NCBI RefSeq assembly: GCF_013868415.1
Contig: NZ_JACEMT010000050.1
Span: 1 to 64,000, forward strand
Source of the DNA: Marinobacterium marinum
GTDB taxonomy: Bacteria > Pseudomonadota > Gammaproteobacteria > Pseudomonadales > Balneatricaceae
Length of the DNA: 64,000 nt
Reading direction: 5' to 3'
Positions within the stretch are counted from its first letter, which is position 1. Each line of letters starts with the position of its first letter. The notes beneath the pieces were generated by a model. It searched no databases and was not told where the DNA came from. It was given only the letters and a program-made list of their open reading frames with translations. Shown here in pieces: positions 1 to 8,173 of the stretch. Both the position numbers and the translations under genes were made by a program.

Positions 1-30
1 GCTGTCCGCGAATGTAAGTTGCTGATCCAT
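1..30 (-). CDS. IS5-family transposase, first 10 codons only
   Basis: The minus strand from 30 reads ATG and then the residues MDQQLTFADS before the window ends. IS5-family transposases commonly begin with a short Met-x-Gln-x-Thr-Phe-Ala-Asp segment, so this is almost certainly the N terminus of such a DDE transposase. It sits at the expected distance inside the terminal repeat at 71-94. Whether the gene is intact cannot be seen here. Confidence 0.65.
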   Translation of the reverse strand, partial: MDQQLTFADS

Positions 31-94
31 CTTATGCGTCCTCGATCATGTTCAGTCAGCATTATCCCATGACGCGGACTTGATCACACCTTCC
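1..94 (-). mobile_element. End of an IS5-family insertion sequence (partial, runs off left edge)
   Basis: On the minus strand the outer end at 71-94 reads GGAAGGTGTGATCAAGTCCG and onward, which starts with the GGAAGGTG typical of IS5 terminal inverted repeats. About 40 bp inward lies the transposase start. The rest of the element, the other inverted repeat and the target duplication are outside the window, so the exact boundary (94 or one base either side) cannot be confirmed. Its end lies about 140 bp upstream of rimK, so it may have replaced or modified the upstream region of that gene. Confidence 0.7.
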
Positions 95-236
95 CAAGCC
101 GCGTATGGACACTCTGCAGACACTTGGAACCAGACCGATCAGGGTGTGTCATACCCAACATTGAACTATGCTGACCTCAGGGCAAATTTGCTCCTCCCCG
201 GTATCCCTTCATCCCCCGACAACCGAGAACATAACC

Positions 237-1460
237 ATGAAGCTGGCCATACTCTCTCGATCTCTAAAATCCTACAGCACCCGTCGTTTGAAAGAGGCGG
301 CGTTAGACCGGGGAATCAATGTAAAAGTACTGGATACTTTAAAGTTTGCCATCGACTTAAAGCGGGGTGCCCCGGATTTATATTTCCGAGGTAAACAGCT
401 CAGTGACTATGATGCCGTGTTGCCCAGAATCGGCGCTTCCATTACCTACTATGGTACAGCGGTCGTCCGGCAGTTTCAGGAGATGGACGTCTTTTGCGCC
501 AATACGGCTCATGGCATTGCCAACTCCCGCGACAAATTGCGCAGCCTTCAAATTCTTGCACGTCACCATATTGGTATACCCGAAACCACCTTTGTACGGG
601 ATAAACGGGATGTACTGCCGGCTATCGAACGCGTGGGGGGAGCCCCCGTCATTATCAAGCTCATCGAAGGTACACAGGGCATAGGCGTTTTACTGGCCGA
701 TACCGTTAAGGCAGCCGAGTCAATTATCGAGCTATTACAGAGCCAGAAACAAAACGTCTTGATTCAGAAATTTGTCGCAGAAAGCCGTGGCAGGGATATT
801 CGTGCCCTGGTGGTGGGTGATCGCGTCGTTGCAGCGATGAGGCGTGTTGCCCAAGGCCAGGAGTTCCGCAGCAACGTCCACCGCGGCGGTGTCGCCGAAC
901 CCGTTGATCTTCCGGAAGAATATGTGGAAGCAGCCATTCGCTCAGCGCAGATCCTGGGCTTGCGAGTCGCGGGCGTAGATATGCTGGAGAGCGCCACCGG
1001 GCCACAAATCATGGAGGTCAATTCCTCCCCCGGACTGGAAGGTATTGAAAGCTGTACGCAGCTGGACGTCGCGGGCGCCATTATTGACTATATAGTGGCG
1101 CAGGTTGAATTCCCTGAAATTGACATTCGACAGCGACTGACAGTGAGCAAAGGCTACGGGGTCAGCGAAATCCTTGTTCCTGACGGCTCGGAATATGTGG
1201 GCAAGACCATATCCGATATCGACTTGTCAGCAAAAGACCTGAACGTTTTGACGCTTTACCGCGGGAACAAGGTAATACCCAACCCCAAGGCGGAGCGGCT
1301 TTTGGAGCCTGGGGATAAATTGCTGTGTTTTGGCAAGCTCGAGTCCATGCGCGGCATGGTTCCGGCTCGTACACAGCGCAGGCGCCGACCAAAAATTATG
1401 GACCTTCCGGATACCGAAGTAACCAACCCTGACTCTAACGGGAATGACGGGAATGACTAA
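237..1460 (+). CDS. rimK: RimK-type ATP-grasp glutamate ligase with C-terminal RCK_C (TrkA-C) domain
   Basis: The 407-residue protein has a RimK ATP-grasp ligase over residues 1-295: the N-terminal MKLAILSR, the nucleotide-binding KLIEGTQGIGV near 141-151, and the metal-binding IMEVNSSPGLEG at 258-269. RimK adds glutamates to the C terminus of ribosomal protein S6. Typical RimK is about 300 residues. Here residues 301-385 form an extra RCK_C/TrkA-C domain (GYGVSEILVP, VGKTISDIDL, LEPGDKLLCFG), followed by a basic stretch RTQRRRRPK. The start at 237 is chosen because RimK homology begins exactly there; an upstream in-frame start at 168 adds 23 unrelated residues. The ribosome site is weak (GAGAA). 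The gene overlaps the next one, so the two are probably translationally coupled. Confidence 0.9.
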   Translation: MKLAILSRSLKSYSTRRLKEAALDRGINVKVLDTLKFAIDLKRGAPDLYFRGKQLSDYDAVLPRIGASITYYGTAVVRQFQEMDVFCANTAHGIANSRDKLRSLQILARHHIGIPETTFVRDKRDVLPAIERVGGAPVIIKLIEGTQGIGVLLADTVKAAESIIELLQSQKQNVLIQKFVAESRGRDIRALVVGDRVVAAMRRVAQGQEFRSNVHRGGVAEPVDLPEEYVEAAIRSAQILGLRVAGVDMLESATGPQIMEVNSSPGLEGIESCTQLDVAGAIIDYIVAQVEFPEIDIRQRLTVSKGYGVSEILVPDGSEYVGKTISDIDLSAKDLNVLTLYRGNKVIPNPKAERLLEPGDKLLCFGKLESMRGMVPARTQRRRRPKIMDLPDTEVTNPDSNGNDGND

Positions 1461-1878
1461 AACTCTTGGATGGCGAGAATGGGTTTCGCTACCTGATCTG
1501 GGAATCGCCAAGATCAAGGCAAAGGTCGACACCGGCGCGAGAACCTCTGCTTTACATGCCTTTGATGTCAGCCTGGCAGAGGTTCGTGGCGTGAAGATGG
1601 TACGTTTTAAGCTCCACCCGCTGCAGCGGGACTCAGAAACGGTAATCGAGTGCGAAGCACCCTTGCTGGATGAACGTGAGGTGCGTGATTCCGGTGGACA
1701 CAGCGAGATGCGCTACGTCATCGAGACCCGAATTGCCATAGGCACAGCCACCCACATCGCAGAAGTGACATTGACCAACCGCGATTCAATGGGGTTTCGC
1801 ATGCTGATCGGTCGCACCACCATGAAGGGACATTACCTGGTTGATCCCGGCAGGTCCTATCTATTGTCCAGGCATTGA
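1453..1878 (+). CDS. rimB: RimB-like retropepsin-type aspartic protease (DUF785)
   Basis: A 141-residue protein of the RimK-associated retropepsin family (ATP-dependent zinc protease / DUF785, called RimB in Pseudomonas). The catalytic motif is visible as VDTGARTSALHA near the N terminus, with the second conserved block MLIGRTTMKGHYLVDPGRSYL at the C-terminal end. In Pseudomonas fluorescens RimB acts with RimK and RimA to control S6 modification. Here the order is rimK then rimB, with an 8-bp overlap (17 bp if the alternative ATG at 1444 is used). No rimA (EAL-domain protein) is present next to it. The coupling with rimK makes a shared role very likely. Confidence 0.85.
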   Translation: MTKTLGWREWVSLPDLGIAKIKAKVDTGARTSALHAFDVSLAEVRGVKMVRFKLHPLQRDSETVIECEAPLLDEREVRDSGGHSEMRYVIETRIAIGTATHIAEVTLTNRDSMGFRMLIGRTTMKGHYLVDPGRSYLLSRH

Positions 1879-1931
1879 TCAGCGCCTGTGACGGCGCCAG
1901 CCCCAATCACTTTGTGTGAACCTATATCTGT

Positions 1932-2456
1932 TCATGACAGATCGAGCGCCACTTTCTTGTACAACCGGTGGCGCTCGGCCATTAACGCTTCAATTCTGCC
2001 GGCGGCATTGAGCAGAGAGCTTTGAAAGTTGAAGTTCGGCTTCCTTCTGACCCGGGCGGCATCCCAATAAAGACTCAACGCAGCTACGGTCTGCCTTTCA
2101 AACCGCACCGGAACAGCAATCGCGGCAATGGCAAAAGGCTTGTCGAAACCATACTCCCAGGAATGGTCGACTCTCGCGCACACACCCTGCTGTTTCTCAC
2201 TCTGCAGCGAATCAATCAGCAGGGCAGCAACGTCATCCAGCTCCTGCAAGTCATCCATGATGCGCTTGATGGTGGATGTGGGATAACCCGACAGAATATG
2301 CAGCGTTTCAAGACCAGCCGCATCCATATCCGTGGATGACAGCACCTCGCATTTAACCGGCGTGAACACCCTCCTTAGCATATAAAGTCTGTTGCGCCCA
2401 AGAAACTTATAAAAATGTAATTCCGGTAGTTTCAGTGAGCGGACGATCCGCTGCAA
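1932..2456 (-). CDS. IclR effector-domain-like protein lacking the DNA-binding domain (possible remnant)
   Basis: A 174-residue reading frame that resembles only the effector-binding half of IclR-family regulators: DAAGLETLHILSGYPTSTI near the middle, then IAAIAVPVRFERQTVAALSLYW and a helical C terminus. The N-terminal winged helix-turn-helix that IclR proteins carry is missing. The likely start is TTG at 2456, four bases after a GGGAGG ribosome-binding site. It is divergent from the flavocytochrome gene at 2529, 72 bp away. It could be a truncated regulator, a pseudogene, or a stand-alone ligand-binding protein. Family assignment is tentative. Confidence 0.4.
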   Translation of the reverse strand: MQRIVRSLKLPELHFYKFLGRNRLYMLRRVFTPVKCEVLSSTDMDAAGLETLHILSGYPTSTIKRIMDDLQELDDVAALLIDSLQSEKQQGVCARVDHSWEYGFDKPFAIAAIAVPVRFERQTVAALSLYWDAARVRRKPNFNFQSSLLNAAGRIEALMAERHRLYKKVALDLS

Positions 2457-2528
2457 CGCGCCTCCCGTTTTTAAGCTTGATATCAGCTACGCCCTGCAGA
2501 ATAGCTCCATCTACGGAGGAACTTCTGC

Positions 2529-3815
2529 ATGGCGAATCGATACCTGATTACGAGTCTCTTGGCGCTCCTGGCCCTGCAACTGGGCGTCTGGCAATGGAGT
2601 CTCAGTTATGAGCACTTTCTAACGCTCAGCGGCTTTCTGGCCATCAACTTCATGTCCATTACCATGTTCCTGGCCCTGCGGTCGCGATGGCTGGAGATCC
2701 CCTTGGGTGGGCTGGACAAGCAGTACCACCTACACAAGTGGACCGGTATTCTGGGGACCGTGTTTGCACTGACTCACTGGCTGATTGAAATGGCAGATGA
2801 TGTCATCAAGGCCCTGTTTGGCAAGGACCGCAGTCTACGTGAAGCCGACTTTTCAGGCTTGCTTGGCAGCCTTCAGGGCCTGGTTGAAGACCTGGGAGAA
2901 CCCGGCCTGTATCTTCTGCTGGCGCTGGTCGCCATAACACTGATTCGCTGGGTACCTTACCGCTTCTGGCGCTACCTGCACCGCCTCATGCCAGCGATCT
3001 ACCTTGCCTTGGCCGCCCATTCCCTGTTGCTGGCACCGCTGACCTGGTGGCAACAGCCTACGGGCGGGTTGATGGCCGTTTTGATCGGCGCAGGTAGCAC
3101 CGCCAGCCTGCTGTCACTGAGCGGCCGGATTGGCAAAGCCCGCCGCTGGCAGGGACTGGTACACAGAGTACGGCAACTCTCCCATACCACTACGGAAGTC
3201 GTGTGCGAGATGGGCCGGCGCTGGCCCGGCCATCGCGCCGGGCAGTTTGCCCTGGTGACCTTCAATCGCACCGAAGGCGCACACCCTTTCACACTGACAA
3301 CAGCAGACCGACAGGATGGCCAACTCGGTTTTCACATTAAAGCACTGGGGGATTACACCCGCACTCTGCCAAACCGGCTGCAGACGGGTAATACTGTCAC
3401 CGTTGAGGGACCCTACGGGTGCTTTAATCCCGAGAAAGGGCGTACCTGCGCCCAGCAAATCTGGATCGCCGGTGGCGTCGGAATCACGCCGTTTCTTGCC
3501 GCTCTGGAAAACCGCCTGATCCAGGCAAACCACCTTTTTCCCTCCGTCACACTGCACTACTGCACGCAAAGCACGGTCGATGACCCGAATGTGGAACGCC
3601 TACAGGCGCTGGCGCAACAGCTGCCCTCAGTCAGCGTACAAGTACATGCCAGCCAACAGGGAGAACGCCTGAGCGCTGATCGATTGCAGATTCAGGCAGC
3701 AAAAGTGGACATCTGGTTCTGTGGGCCTAAGGGCCTGGCCACGGCGCTGCGGCAAGGGCTGAAAAACCGAGCATTCTCCCTCCGCTTTCATCAGGAACAT
3801 TTTGAATTCCGCTGA
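2529..3815 (+). CDS. Ferric-reductase-like membrane flavocytochrome (FAD/NAD(P)H oxidoreductase)
   Basis: The 428-residue protein begins with six or so membrane helices (residues 5-195) of the ferric reductase-like transmembrane domain. Histidines that could hold haem are H67/H69, H83, H151 and H164. The C-terminal half is a ferredoxin-NADP reductase-like module: HPFTL (252-256) for FAD, GGVGITPF (315-322) for the nicotinamide nucleotide, and a final CGPKGLA motif. It should pass electrons from cytosolic NAD(P)H across the inner membrane; the acceptor (Fe3+, oxygen or other) cannot be told from sequence. A GGAGGA site lies at 2515-2520, eight bases before ATG. It converges on the monooxygenase gene, leaving only 18 bp between them. 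Confidence 0.8.
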   Translation: MANRYLITSLLALLALQLGVWQWSLSYEHFLTLSGFLAINFMSITMFLALRSRWLEIPLGGLDKQYHLHKWTGILGTVFALTHWLIEMADDVIKALFGKDRSLREADFSGLLGSLQGLVEDLGEPGLYLLLALVAITLIRWVPYRFWRYLHRLMPAIYLALAAHSLLLAPLTWWQQPTGGLMAVLIGAGSTASLLSLSGRIGKARRWQGLVHRVRQLSHTTTEVVCEMGRRWPGHRAGQFALVTFNRTEGAHPFTLTTADRQDGQLGFHIKALGDYTRTLPNRLQTGNTVTVEGPYGCFNPEKGRTCAQQIWIAGGVGITPFLAALENRLIQANHLFPSVTLHYCTQSTVDDPNVERLQALAQQLPSVSVQVHASQQGERLSADRLQIQAAKVDIWFCGPKGLATALRQGLKNRAFSLRFHQEHFEFR

Positions 3816-3833
3816 ACATTCTGCATCCGGGCA

Positions 3834-4964
3834 TTAATCAGTAGCCGATCCACCGCCCAGCCCTTGCATCCAGAGTTCATTGAGCTGCTCGGCAGACGGG
3901 CTCGGCATCACCGCCCGGACCTCGCCCGGCTGCGAAAAAAGACTCTCCGCTATCCGGCGCCCAATGGCCTGAGCCATGGTTGTCTTGCTGATGCGCTGTT
4001 GATAAAACATTTGCAAAACCCTTGCCGTCTCCTGTTGCTCTGCCAACAAACGCACCAGATGCCAGGCATCTTCCAACGCCTGGCAAGCCCCCTGCCCTGA
4101 AGTTGGCAAAGGTGCGTGCGCCGCATCGCCCAAAATCAGCACATTGTCCCGATGCCAATAGGGCAGAGGATCAAGATCATGTACGAAAATGCGATTGAGT
4201 GATGCCGACTCATGAGAAGCCAGCACCTGCCGTACCGGATCTGGCCAATGCATGAACCGCTGCCGCAGCTCTCGATACCAGTCCGCCAGAGGCCGTTCCC
4301 TATCGACAGGGGCTGCCCAGGCTCCAGCCCAATAACACAGCCCCGCGTGTACCGGCACAATACCAAAACGCTCTCCGGCACCACGGTATTCATGAATGGC
4401 AGGCTCGATGCCGCTCTCTTCCCGTCGGCTGATTCCGATAATATTGATGAAGCCCTGATAGACAGGGTGCACCCTGTCTCCGTACAAAGCCTGACGCACA
4501 ACCGAGTTCATGCGACCATCGGCACCCACCACCAGATCATGCGTCTGCTTCAGACGGTCGATGCACTCCAGGGACACATTCTGACCGAAGCGGATTTCGA
4601 CACCCAGTTTACTCAAACGACCAGCCAGCAACCGCATCAGGTCACGACGCAAAATCGTGATGCTGGGAAAGCCACTCAACGCATTGACCGCCTTGATGTC
4701 GAACTCGCCCTGCTGCCTGCCCTGTGAATCAAACTGCCGCATGAACCGCGGTGCACCTCCCTCCTGTCTGACCGCCTGTTCCAGCCCCATTTGTCGCATA
4801 ACCCACATGGCATTGGGCCACAAGGTCACGCCGGCACCGATAGAAGATACTTCAGTGCCGCGCTCATACAAACTGACCTTATACCCCTGCCGGCTGGCCA
4901 GTATCGCCAGCGCCATCCCGGCGACTCCCGCCCCGACAATAGCTATTCGATACGGATCACACAT
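3834..4964 (-). CDS. FAD-dependent monooxygenase, class A (salicylate/6-hydroxynicotinate hydroxylase-like)
   Basis: The 376-residue enzyme has all three marks of class A flavoprotein hydroxylases: the N-terminal dinucleotide fold G11AGVAG16, the DG motif GADGR at 147-151, and the GD motif ILGDAAHAPLPTSGQG at 277-291. Such enzymes hydroxylate aromatic compounds with NAD(P)H and O2. The substrate cannot be assigned; no ring-cleavage genes are adjacent. It is divergent from a LysR regulator starting at 5072, which is the usual arrangement for a regulator controlling the enzyme. A possible LysR box lies in the 107-bp gap. Confidence 0.85.
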   Translation of the reverse strand: MCDPYRIAIVGAGVAGMALAILASRQGYKVSLYERGTEVSSIGAGVTLWPNAMWVMRQMGLEQAVRQEGGAPRFMRQFDSQGRQQGEFDIKAVNALSGFPSITILRRDLMRLLAGRLSKLGVEIRFGQNVSLECIDRLKQTHDLVVGADGRMNSVVRQALYGDRVHPVYQGFINIIGISRREESGIEPAIHEYRGAGERFGIVPVHAGLCYWAGAWAAPVDRERPLADWYRELRQRFMHWPDPVRQVLASHESASLNRIFVHDLDPLPYWHRDNVLILGDAAHAPLPTSGQGACQALEDAWHLVRLLAEQQETARVLQMFYQQRISKTTMAQAIGRRIAESLFSQPGEVRAVMPSPSAEQLNELWMQGLGGGSATD

Positions 4965-5013
4965 GAACTCTGCCTCAACTGAATTTTATCGTTGAGGCGA
5001 TTGTCACAAATCC

Positions 5014-5028
5014 ATTATTCAGGATAAA
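5014..5028. promoter_or_regulatory. Candidate LysR-type operator between monooxygenase and regulator
   Basis: ATTAT-TCAGG-ATAAAT is an imperfect dyad fitting the T-N11-A form of LysR-family sites. It is the only clear dyad in the 107-bp divergent gap, about 50 bp from either start. Binding by the adjacent regulator is inferred from position alone. Confidence 0.35.
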
Positions 5029-5071
5029 TTGGCCAATATTGCGTTATTAATCCCATTTAACGAATGAATAC

Positions 5072-5986
5072 ATGATTCATAACATCGAATTACGCTGGTT
5101 ACTGAGCTTTCAGGCCGTCTACGAACAGTTGAGCTTCAAACGAGCCGCAGAGCAGCTCCAGGTGCCAACCTCCAATGTCAGCCGTCACGTCGCGCTACTG
5201 GAGCAACAGCTCAAGGTGCGTTTGCTGGAGCGCACGACACGCAAGATGATTCCGACAGCCGGGGGCAAGCAGCTGTATGCTTCCATCACGCCGCTTATTC
5301 AGGCCATGAAGGATTCGCTGGAGGAGGTTTCACTGCATGGCGACAGCCTGTCCGGGCATCTGAAAATCATAACCCCTGACCTCCCTTTCCTGGCCGACAT
5401 CATCGCGGACTTCTGCCTCACCCATCCGCATGTGCAGCTCAGCTGCGATACTCAATTGAATCCAACGGAAGGACTGCTGGACGGGTTCGATCTGGTGCTG
5501 CGCTTTGGACGAGGTCCACTGGACGATTCAGGCTGGGTTGCCCGTGAGATTCTGCGCTGGCCCAGCTGCGTAGTCGCCGCCCCGGGACTGCTGGAGCGCC
5601 AACCCTTGCCAGCCTCTCTGGCGGACTTGAGCAAAGCCCCCTGCATTACCAGCCTGTCGGTGTTGCAGGGCATGCCCTGGCGATTCAAGCGGACACCAAC
5701 TCTGCCCGTACGCTCCGGCTACAAGGTCAACAGCGGTCATATGGCCAAGGCTGCCGCCTTGAAAGGACTGGGATTTGCCCTGCTCCCCGTACATGCCTGT
5801 CAAACCGAACTGGACGCGGGAACACTGATTCGTGTTGTACTCGATGACGAACCCGAAGACCTGGTGCTGTATGCGTTCTACTCGGGTCGAAAATACCCGC
5901 TGGAGAAGGTGAAGGCGTTTCTGGAGCACCTGCAGGCACATCTGGCCAAACCGCCTCCCAAGGAGGAGCAGCCTGATCAGTCGTAA
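5072..5986 (+). CDS. LysR-family transcriptional regulator
   Basis: A 304-residue protein of standard LysR length. Residues 5-63 form the winged helix-turn-helix (LSFKRAAEQLQVPTSNVSRHVALLEQQL), followed by a linker helix and a periplasmic-binding-like effector domain (SGHLKIITPD, then GLGFALLPVHACQ). It most resembles the group that includes regulators of aromatic and stress genes, but the inducer is unknown. It is divergently transcribed from the FAD monooxygenase, which it probably controls. The start at 5072 matches the family N terminus; no strong ribosome site is visible. Confidence 0.9.
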   Translation: MIHNIELRWLLSFQAVYEQLSFKRAAEQLQVPTSNVSRHVALLEQQLKVRLLERTTRKMIPTAGGKQLYASITPLIQAMKDSLEEVSLHGDSLSGHLKIITPDLPFLADIIADFCLTHPHVQLSCDTQLNPTEGLLDGFDLVLRFGRGPLDDSGWVAREILRWPSCVVAAPGLLERQPLPASLADLSKAPCITSLSVLQGMPWRFKRTPTLPVRSGYKVNSGHMAKAAALKGLGFALLPVHACQTELDAGTLIRVVLDDEPEDLVLYAFYSGRKYPLEKVKAFLEHLQAHLAKPPPKEEQPDQS

Positions 5987-6058
5987 TCGCATGCCAGGAG
6001 TACCTGATCAGAAGTTGAAATGATTTTTGCAATACAGTGTTGACTATTGATTCAACAA

Positions 6059-6087
6059 TTGATCCCTCTTTGGGGGCTATGTATAAT
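6059..6087 (+). promoter_or_regulatory. Strong sigma-70-type promoter for the 78-aa protein
   Basis: TTGATC (6059-6064), a 17-bp spacer and a perfect TATAAT (6082-6087). Transcription would begin near 6094, giving a leader of about 29 nt before the ATG at 6123. A second TTGACT at 6040 is too far upstream to serve as the -35 box. Confidence 0.75.
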
Positions 6088-6122
6088 ACTAAGGTCTAAC
6101 ACACATATTGGGGAGTGTTGTT

Positions 6123-6359
6123 ATGAACAAAAAGCACTATACCGGTTTTCCAAACGAGGATCGTCGTATCCACCTGGAACTGGTCGCTATGGGCTATACC
6201 GAATGCTCTCAGGAGCAAGGCCCCGGTGCTTTTGCCCGCTGGTTCAAACAGGTTGGTGATTTGCTGACCTGGATGCGCTGGAAGGGCGAGATTGCTGTCA
6301 GTGGTCACCGTGTCGGTGCCCATGTGATTCGTCATATGGGAACGGTCAAGACCGTTTGA
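6123..6359 (+). CDS. Small protein of unknown function (78 aa)
   Basis: I do not recognise this family. The product is MNKKHYTGFPNEDRRIHLEL onward: soluble, slightly basic, with three Trp in a short stretch (ARWFKQVGDLLTWMRWKGE) and several His and Arg. There is no signal peptide or membrane helix and no cysteine cluster. The gene has a consensus promoter at 6059-6087, a GGGGAGTG ribosome site about six bases before ATG, and an intrinsic terminator at 6403-6431, so it is a compact and probably well-expressed single-gene unit. The nucleic-acid-binding look of the Trp/Lys/Arg stretch is only an impression. Confidence 0.75.
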   Translation: MNKKHYTGFPNEDRRIHLELVAMGYTECSQEQGPGAFARWFKQVGDLLTWMRWKGEIAVSGHRVGAHVIRHMGTVKTV

Positions 6360-6402
6360 CGCTTTCAGGTGTTGATGCCTAATCTGTTGTTTGTTGTTTA
6401 GA

Positions 6403-6431
6403 CCCGCAAGGCCTTCCTTGCGGGTTTTTTT
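6403..6431 (+). terminator. Intrinsic terminator of the 78-aa protein gene
   Basis: Stem CCCGCAAG (6403-6410) pairs with CTTGCGGG (6417-6424), six-base loop, followed by seven T. It lacks a T tract on the minus strand, so it acts in the plus direction only. Confidence 0.85.
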
Positions 6432-6449
6432 ATACCCACTGGCTCAACA

Positions 6450-8048
6450 TTATCGCAACAGAACTCCCAGACTGCCTGCTGGCAAGCTGTCTACAGGCTG
6501 AGCCAGGAAGGCCTCCAGCTGGCTCTGACGCAAGGATTCGGCCGTATCCAACGGCAGTCGTGCCGTCAGGTGCAAATAGCGCTCCACCATTTTCAAACGC
6601 TGTTCGCGTCGTTTCTCGCTATCACGCGCTGCTTCAAGGAAGAGTTGCGCCAGATTCAGCAGTGCCGCTGCATTACCCGGATTGTATTCGATGGCCAAAC
6701 CGAAATACCGGGTGGCCTGTGGCATCTTGCCAGCCAGATAATGCTTGACCCCCAGCCGGTTAACCTTGTCACTCATGTTATGGTCACGCTGAACCGGTGA
6801 CTTGCCACTCTCCGGAGTCCTTGCGACTGGCACCATCTGATCGCCGGACAGTATCCGCGCTTCGTGCTCCAGTTCAAGCGGCTGGTCCAGCGCCGCGTTG
6901 TAACGCTGGGCATCCTGCCGATATCGGTTTTCCTCTGCCTGCTCGCCCTGGTCCCGGCACACCCTGGCACGTAACAGCGCCGTCCTCACCTTCAGGCCCG
7001 CATCACTGGGAAAATCGTGCTCGGCCCTGTTCAGCTGCATGTCCAGGTCATTGCGCAGCTCAATCTGTCGGCGCGAGTCGGCTCCCTGCATCTCCAGGCG
7101 ACGGATATTGGCCAACCTAAGATAGGGGTCCGGTGAACGGTAACAACTGTGCCGCCCCAGATTTATCGACTTGCGATAGGCTCCTTCCGCCAGTTCAAGC
7201 ACATGGGTTCGCGTGGCCACCCGGCCCAGTTCCATTTGGCGCGGAATACCCAAGGGAGCCTTGCTGGTCGCCTGTTGCAGGATATCGCGTGCGCCCTCAA
7301 GGTCACCACTCAGCTCGCAGACCTGAGCAAGCAGATCGTGGGCTGCTATCAACAGAGGGTACTGTTCGATCAGGCTTTCCAGTACATCTTGTGCCTCCGC
7401 CAGACGCTGCATCGCGATTAACGCCTGCGCCATGCACAGTCCCAGCTCCTTGTCCGGCGTCTGCCAAAATGCGGGTTCAAGCACCGCGTAGGCCTCCTCG
7501 GGCCGCCCCAACCGCAGCAACAGATCGGCTTTCAGACAGCGCGCATCATCACGATTGGCATCCTGACGCGGCAGGTCATCACACGCCTGCACCGCCGCTT
7601 CCAGATCCCCCGCCTCCATCGCCTGCTCGACAGGCGCCAAAGCGATCTTGCGCAATATCAATTGGTCCAGCCGGCTCTTCAGCTCGTCAATGCTGAATGG
7701 CCTCGTCAACACATCATCCGGACGGCTGTCGATCGCATGCAACACCACGGCCTGTGAGGCATCGCTGGTCATGAAAATCCAGCCTGCCGTAGGCCGCATA
7801 AAACCGCGAAAACGTGCTTCTTCCAGCAGTTGCAGGCCGGTTACGGCATCACTGCTGTTGTGCCCCATCAGAATGACATCGAAAGCTTCTTCCCGAATCA
7901 GACTCAAAACCTTGTCGTTAACCGTTACCGCCTTGACGTTGCGTACACCCAGCTCGCGCAGCATATAAAAAATGGTCGAGCGCAAGTTACCGCTGCTGTC
8001 GATCAGCAGAACCTTTTTGTGGGAGTAGTCAATCGTGCGAGAAGCCAC
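6450..8048 (-). CDS. Degenerate response-regulator receiver fused to TPR repeats
   Basis: The 532-residue protein starts with a CheY-like receiver (residues 10-125) and continues with a long helical region rich in tetratricopeptide-like repeats (LRLGRPEEAYAVLEPAF, AQRLAEAQDVLESLIEQYP-type units; last clear pair near YLAGKMPQATRYFGLAIEYN). The receiver keeps only one of the N-terminal acidic residues (LLIDSS), has Gly62 where the phospho-acceptor Asp should be (VILMGHNSSD), and Arg instead of the conserved Lys in VLTRPF. It is therefore unlikely to be phosphorylated. The GTG at 8048 is chosen as start because receiver homology begins there and GGGTGGA precedes it; the frame stays open to 8255. 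Output is likely protein-protein binding. No partner kinase is adjacent. Confidence 0.75.
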   Translation of the reverse strand: MASRTIDYSHKKVLLIDSSGNLRSTIFYMLRELGVRNVKAVTVNDKVLSLIREEAFDVILMGHNSSDAVTGLQLLEEARFRGFMRPTAGWIFMTSDASQAVVLHAIDSRPDDVLTRPFSIDELKSRLDQLILRKIALAPVEQAMEAGDLEAAVQACDDLPRQDANRDDARCLKADLLLRLGRPEEAYAVLEPAFWQTPDKELGLCMAQALIAMQRLAEAQDVLESLIEQYPLLIAAHDLLAQVCELSGDLEGARDILQQATSKAPLGIPRQMELGRVATRTHVLELAEGAYRKSINLGRHSCYRSPDPYLRLANIRRLEMQGADSRRQIELRNDLDMQLNRAEHDFPSDAGLKVRTALLRARVCRDQGEQAEENRYRQDAQRYNAALDQPLELEHEARILSGDQMVPVARTPESGKSPVQRDHNMSDKVNRLGVKHYLAGKMPQATRYFGLAIEYNPGNAAALLNLAQLFLEAARDSEKRREQRLKMVERYLHLTARLPLDTAESLRQSQLEAFLAQPVDSLPAGSLGVLLR

Positions 8049-8139
8049 TGTGGCCGGTCCACCCTGAAGTCTGATACTGTTATAGGTTATATCCAGTATA
8101 CAGAGCATGGAAAGCGGCAAGAAGAACAAGAAGGGGATA

Positions 8140-8173
8140 AAAAAACACCGGATATCGGGAGAGAGATCCGGTG
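8140..8173 (-). terminator. Strong intrinsic terminator, minus strand
   Basis: Arms CACCGGAT (8146-8153) and ATCCGGTG (8166-8173) form an 8-bp stem; read on the minus strand it is followed directly by seven T. No protein gene on this strand ends here, so it terminates either a small RNA or an attenuated leader. Confidence 0.75.

Noticed and set aside
80-394. Plus-strand frame overlapping the rimK start
   Set aside because: It begins inside the IS terminal repeat and runs out of frame through rimK; no ribosome site or recognisable product.
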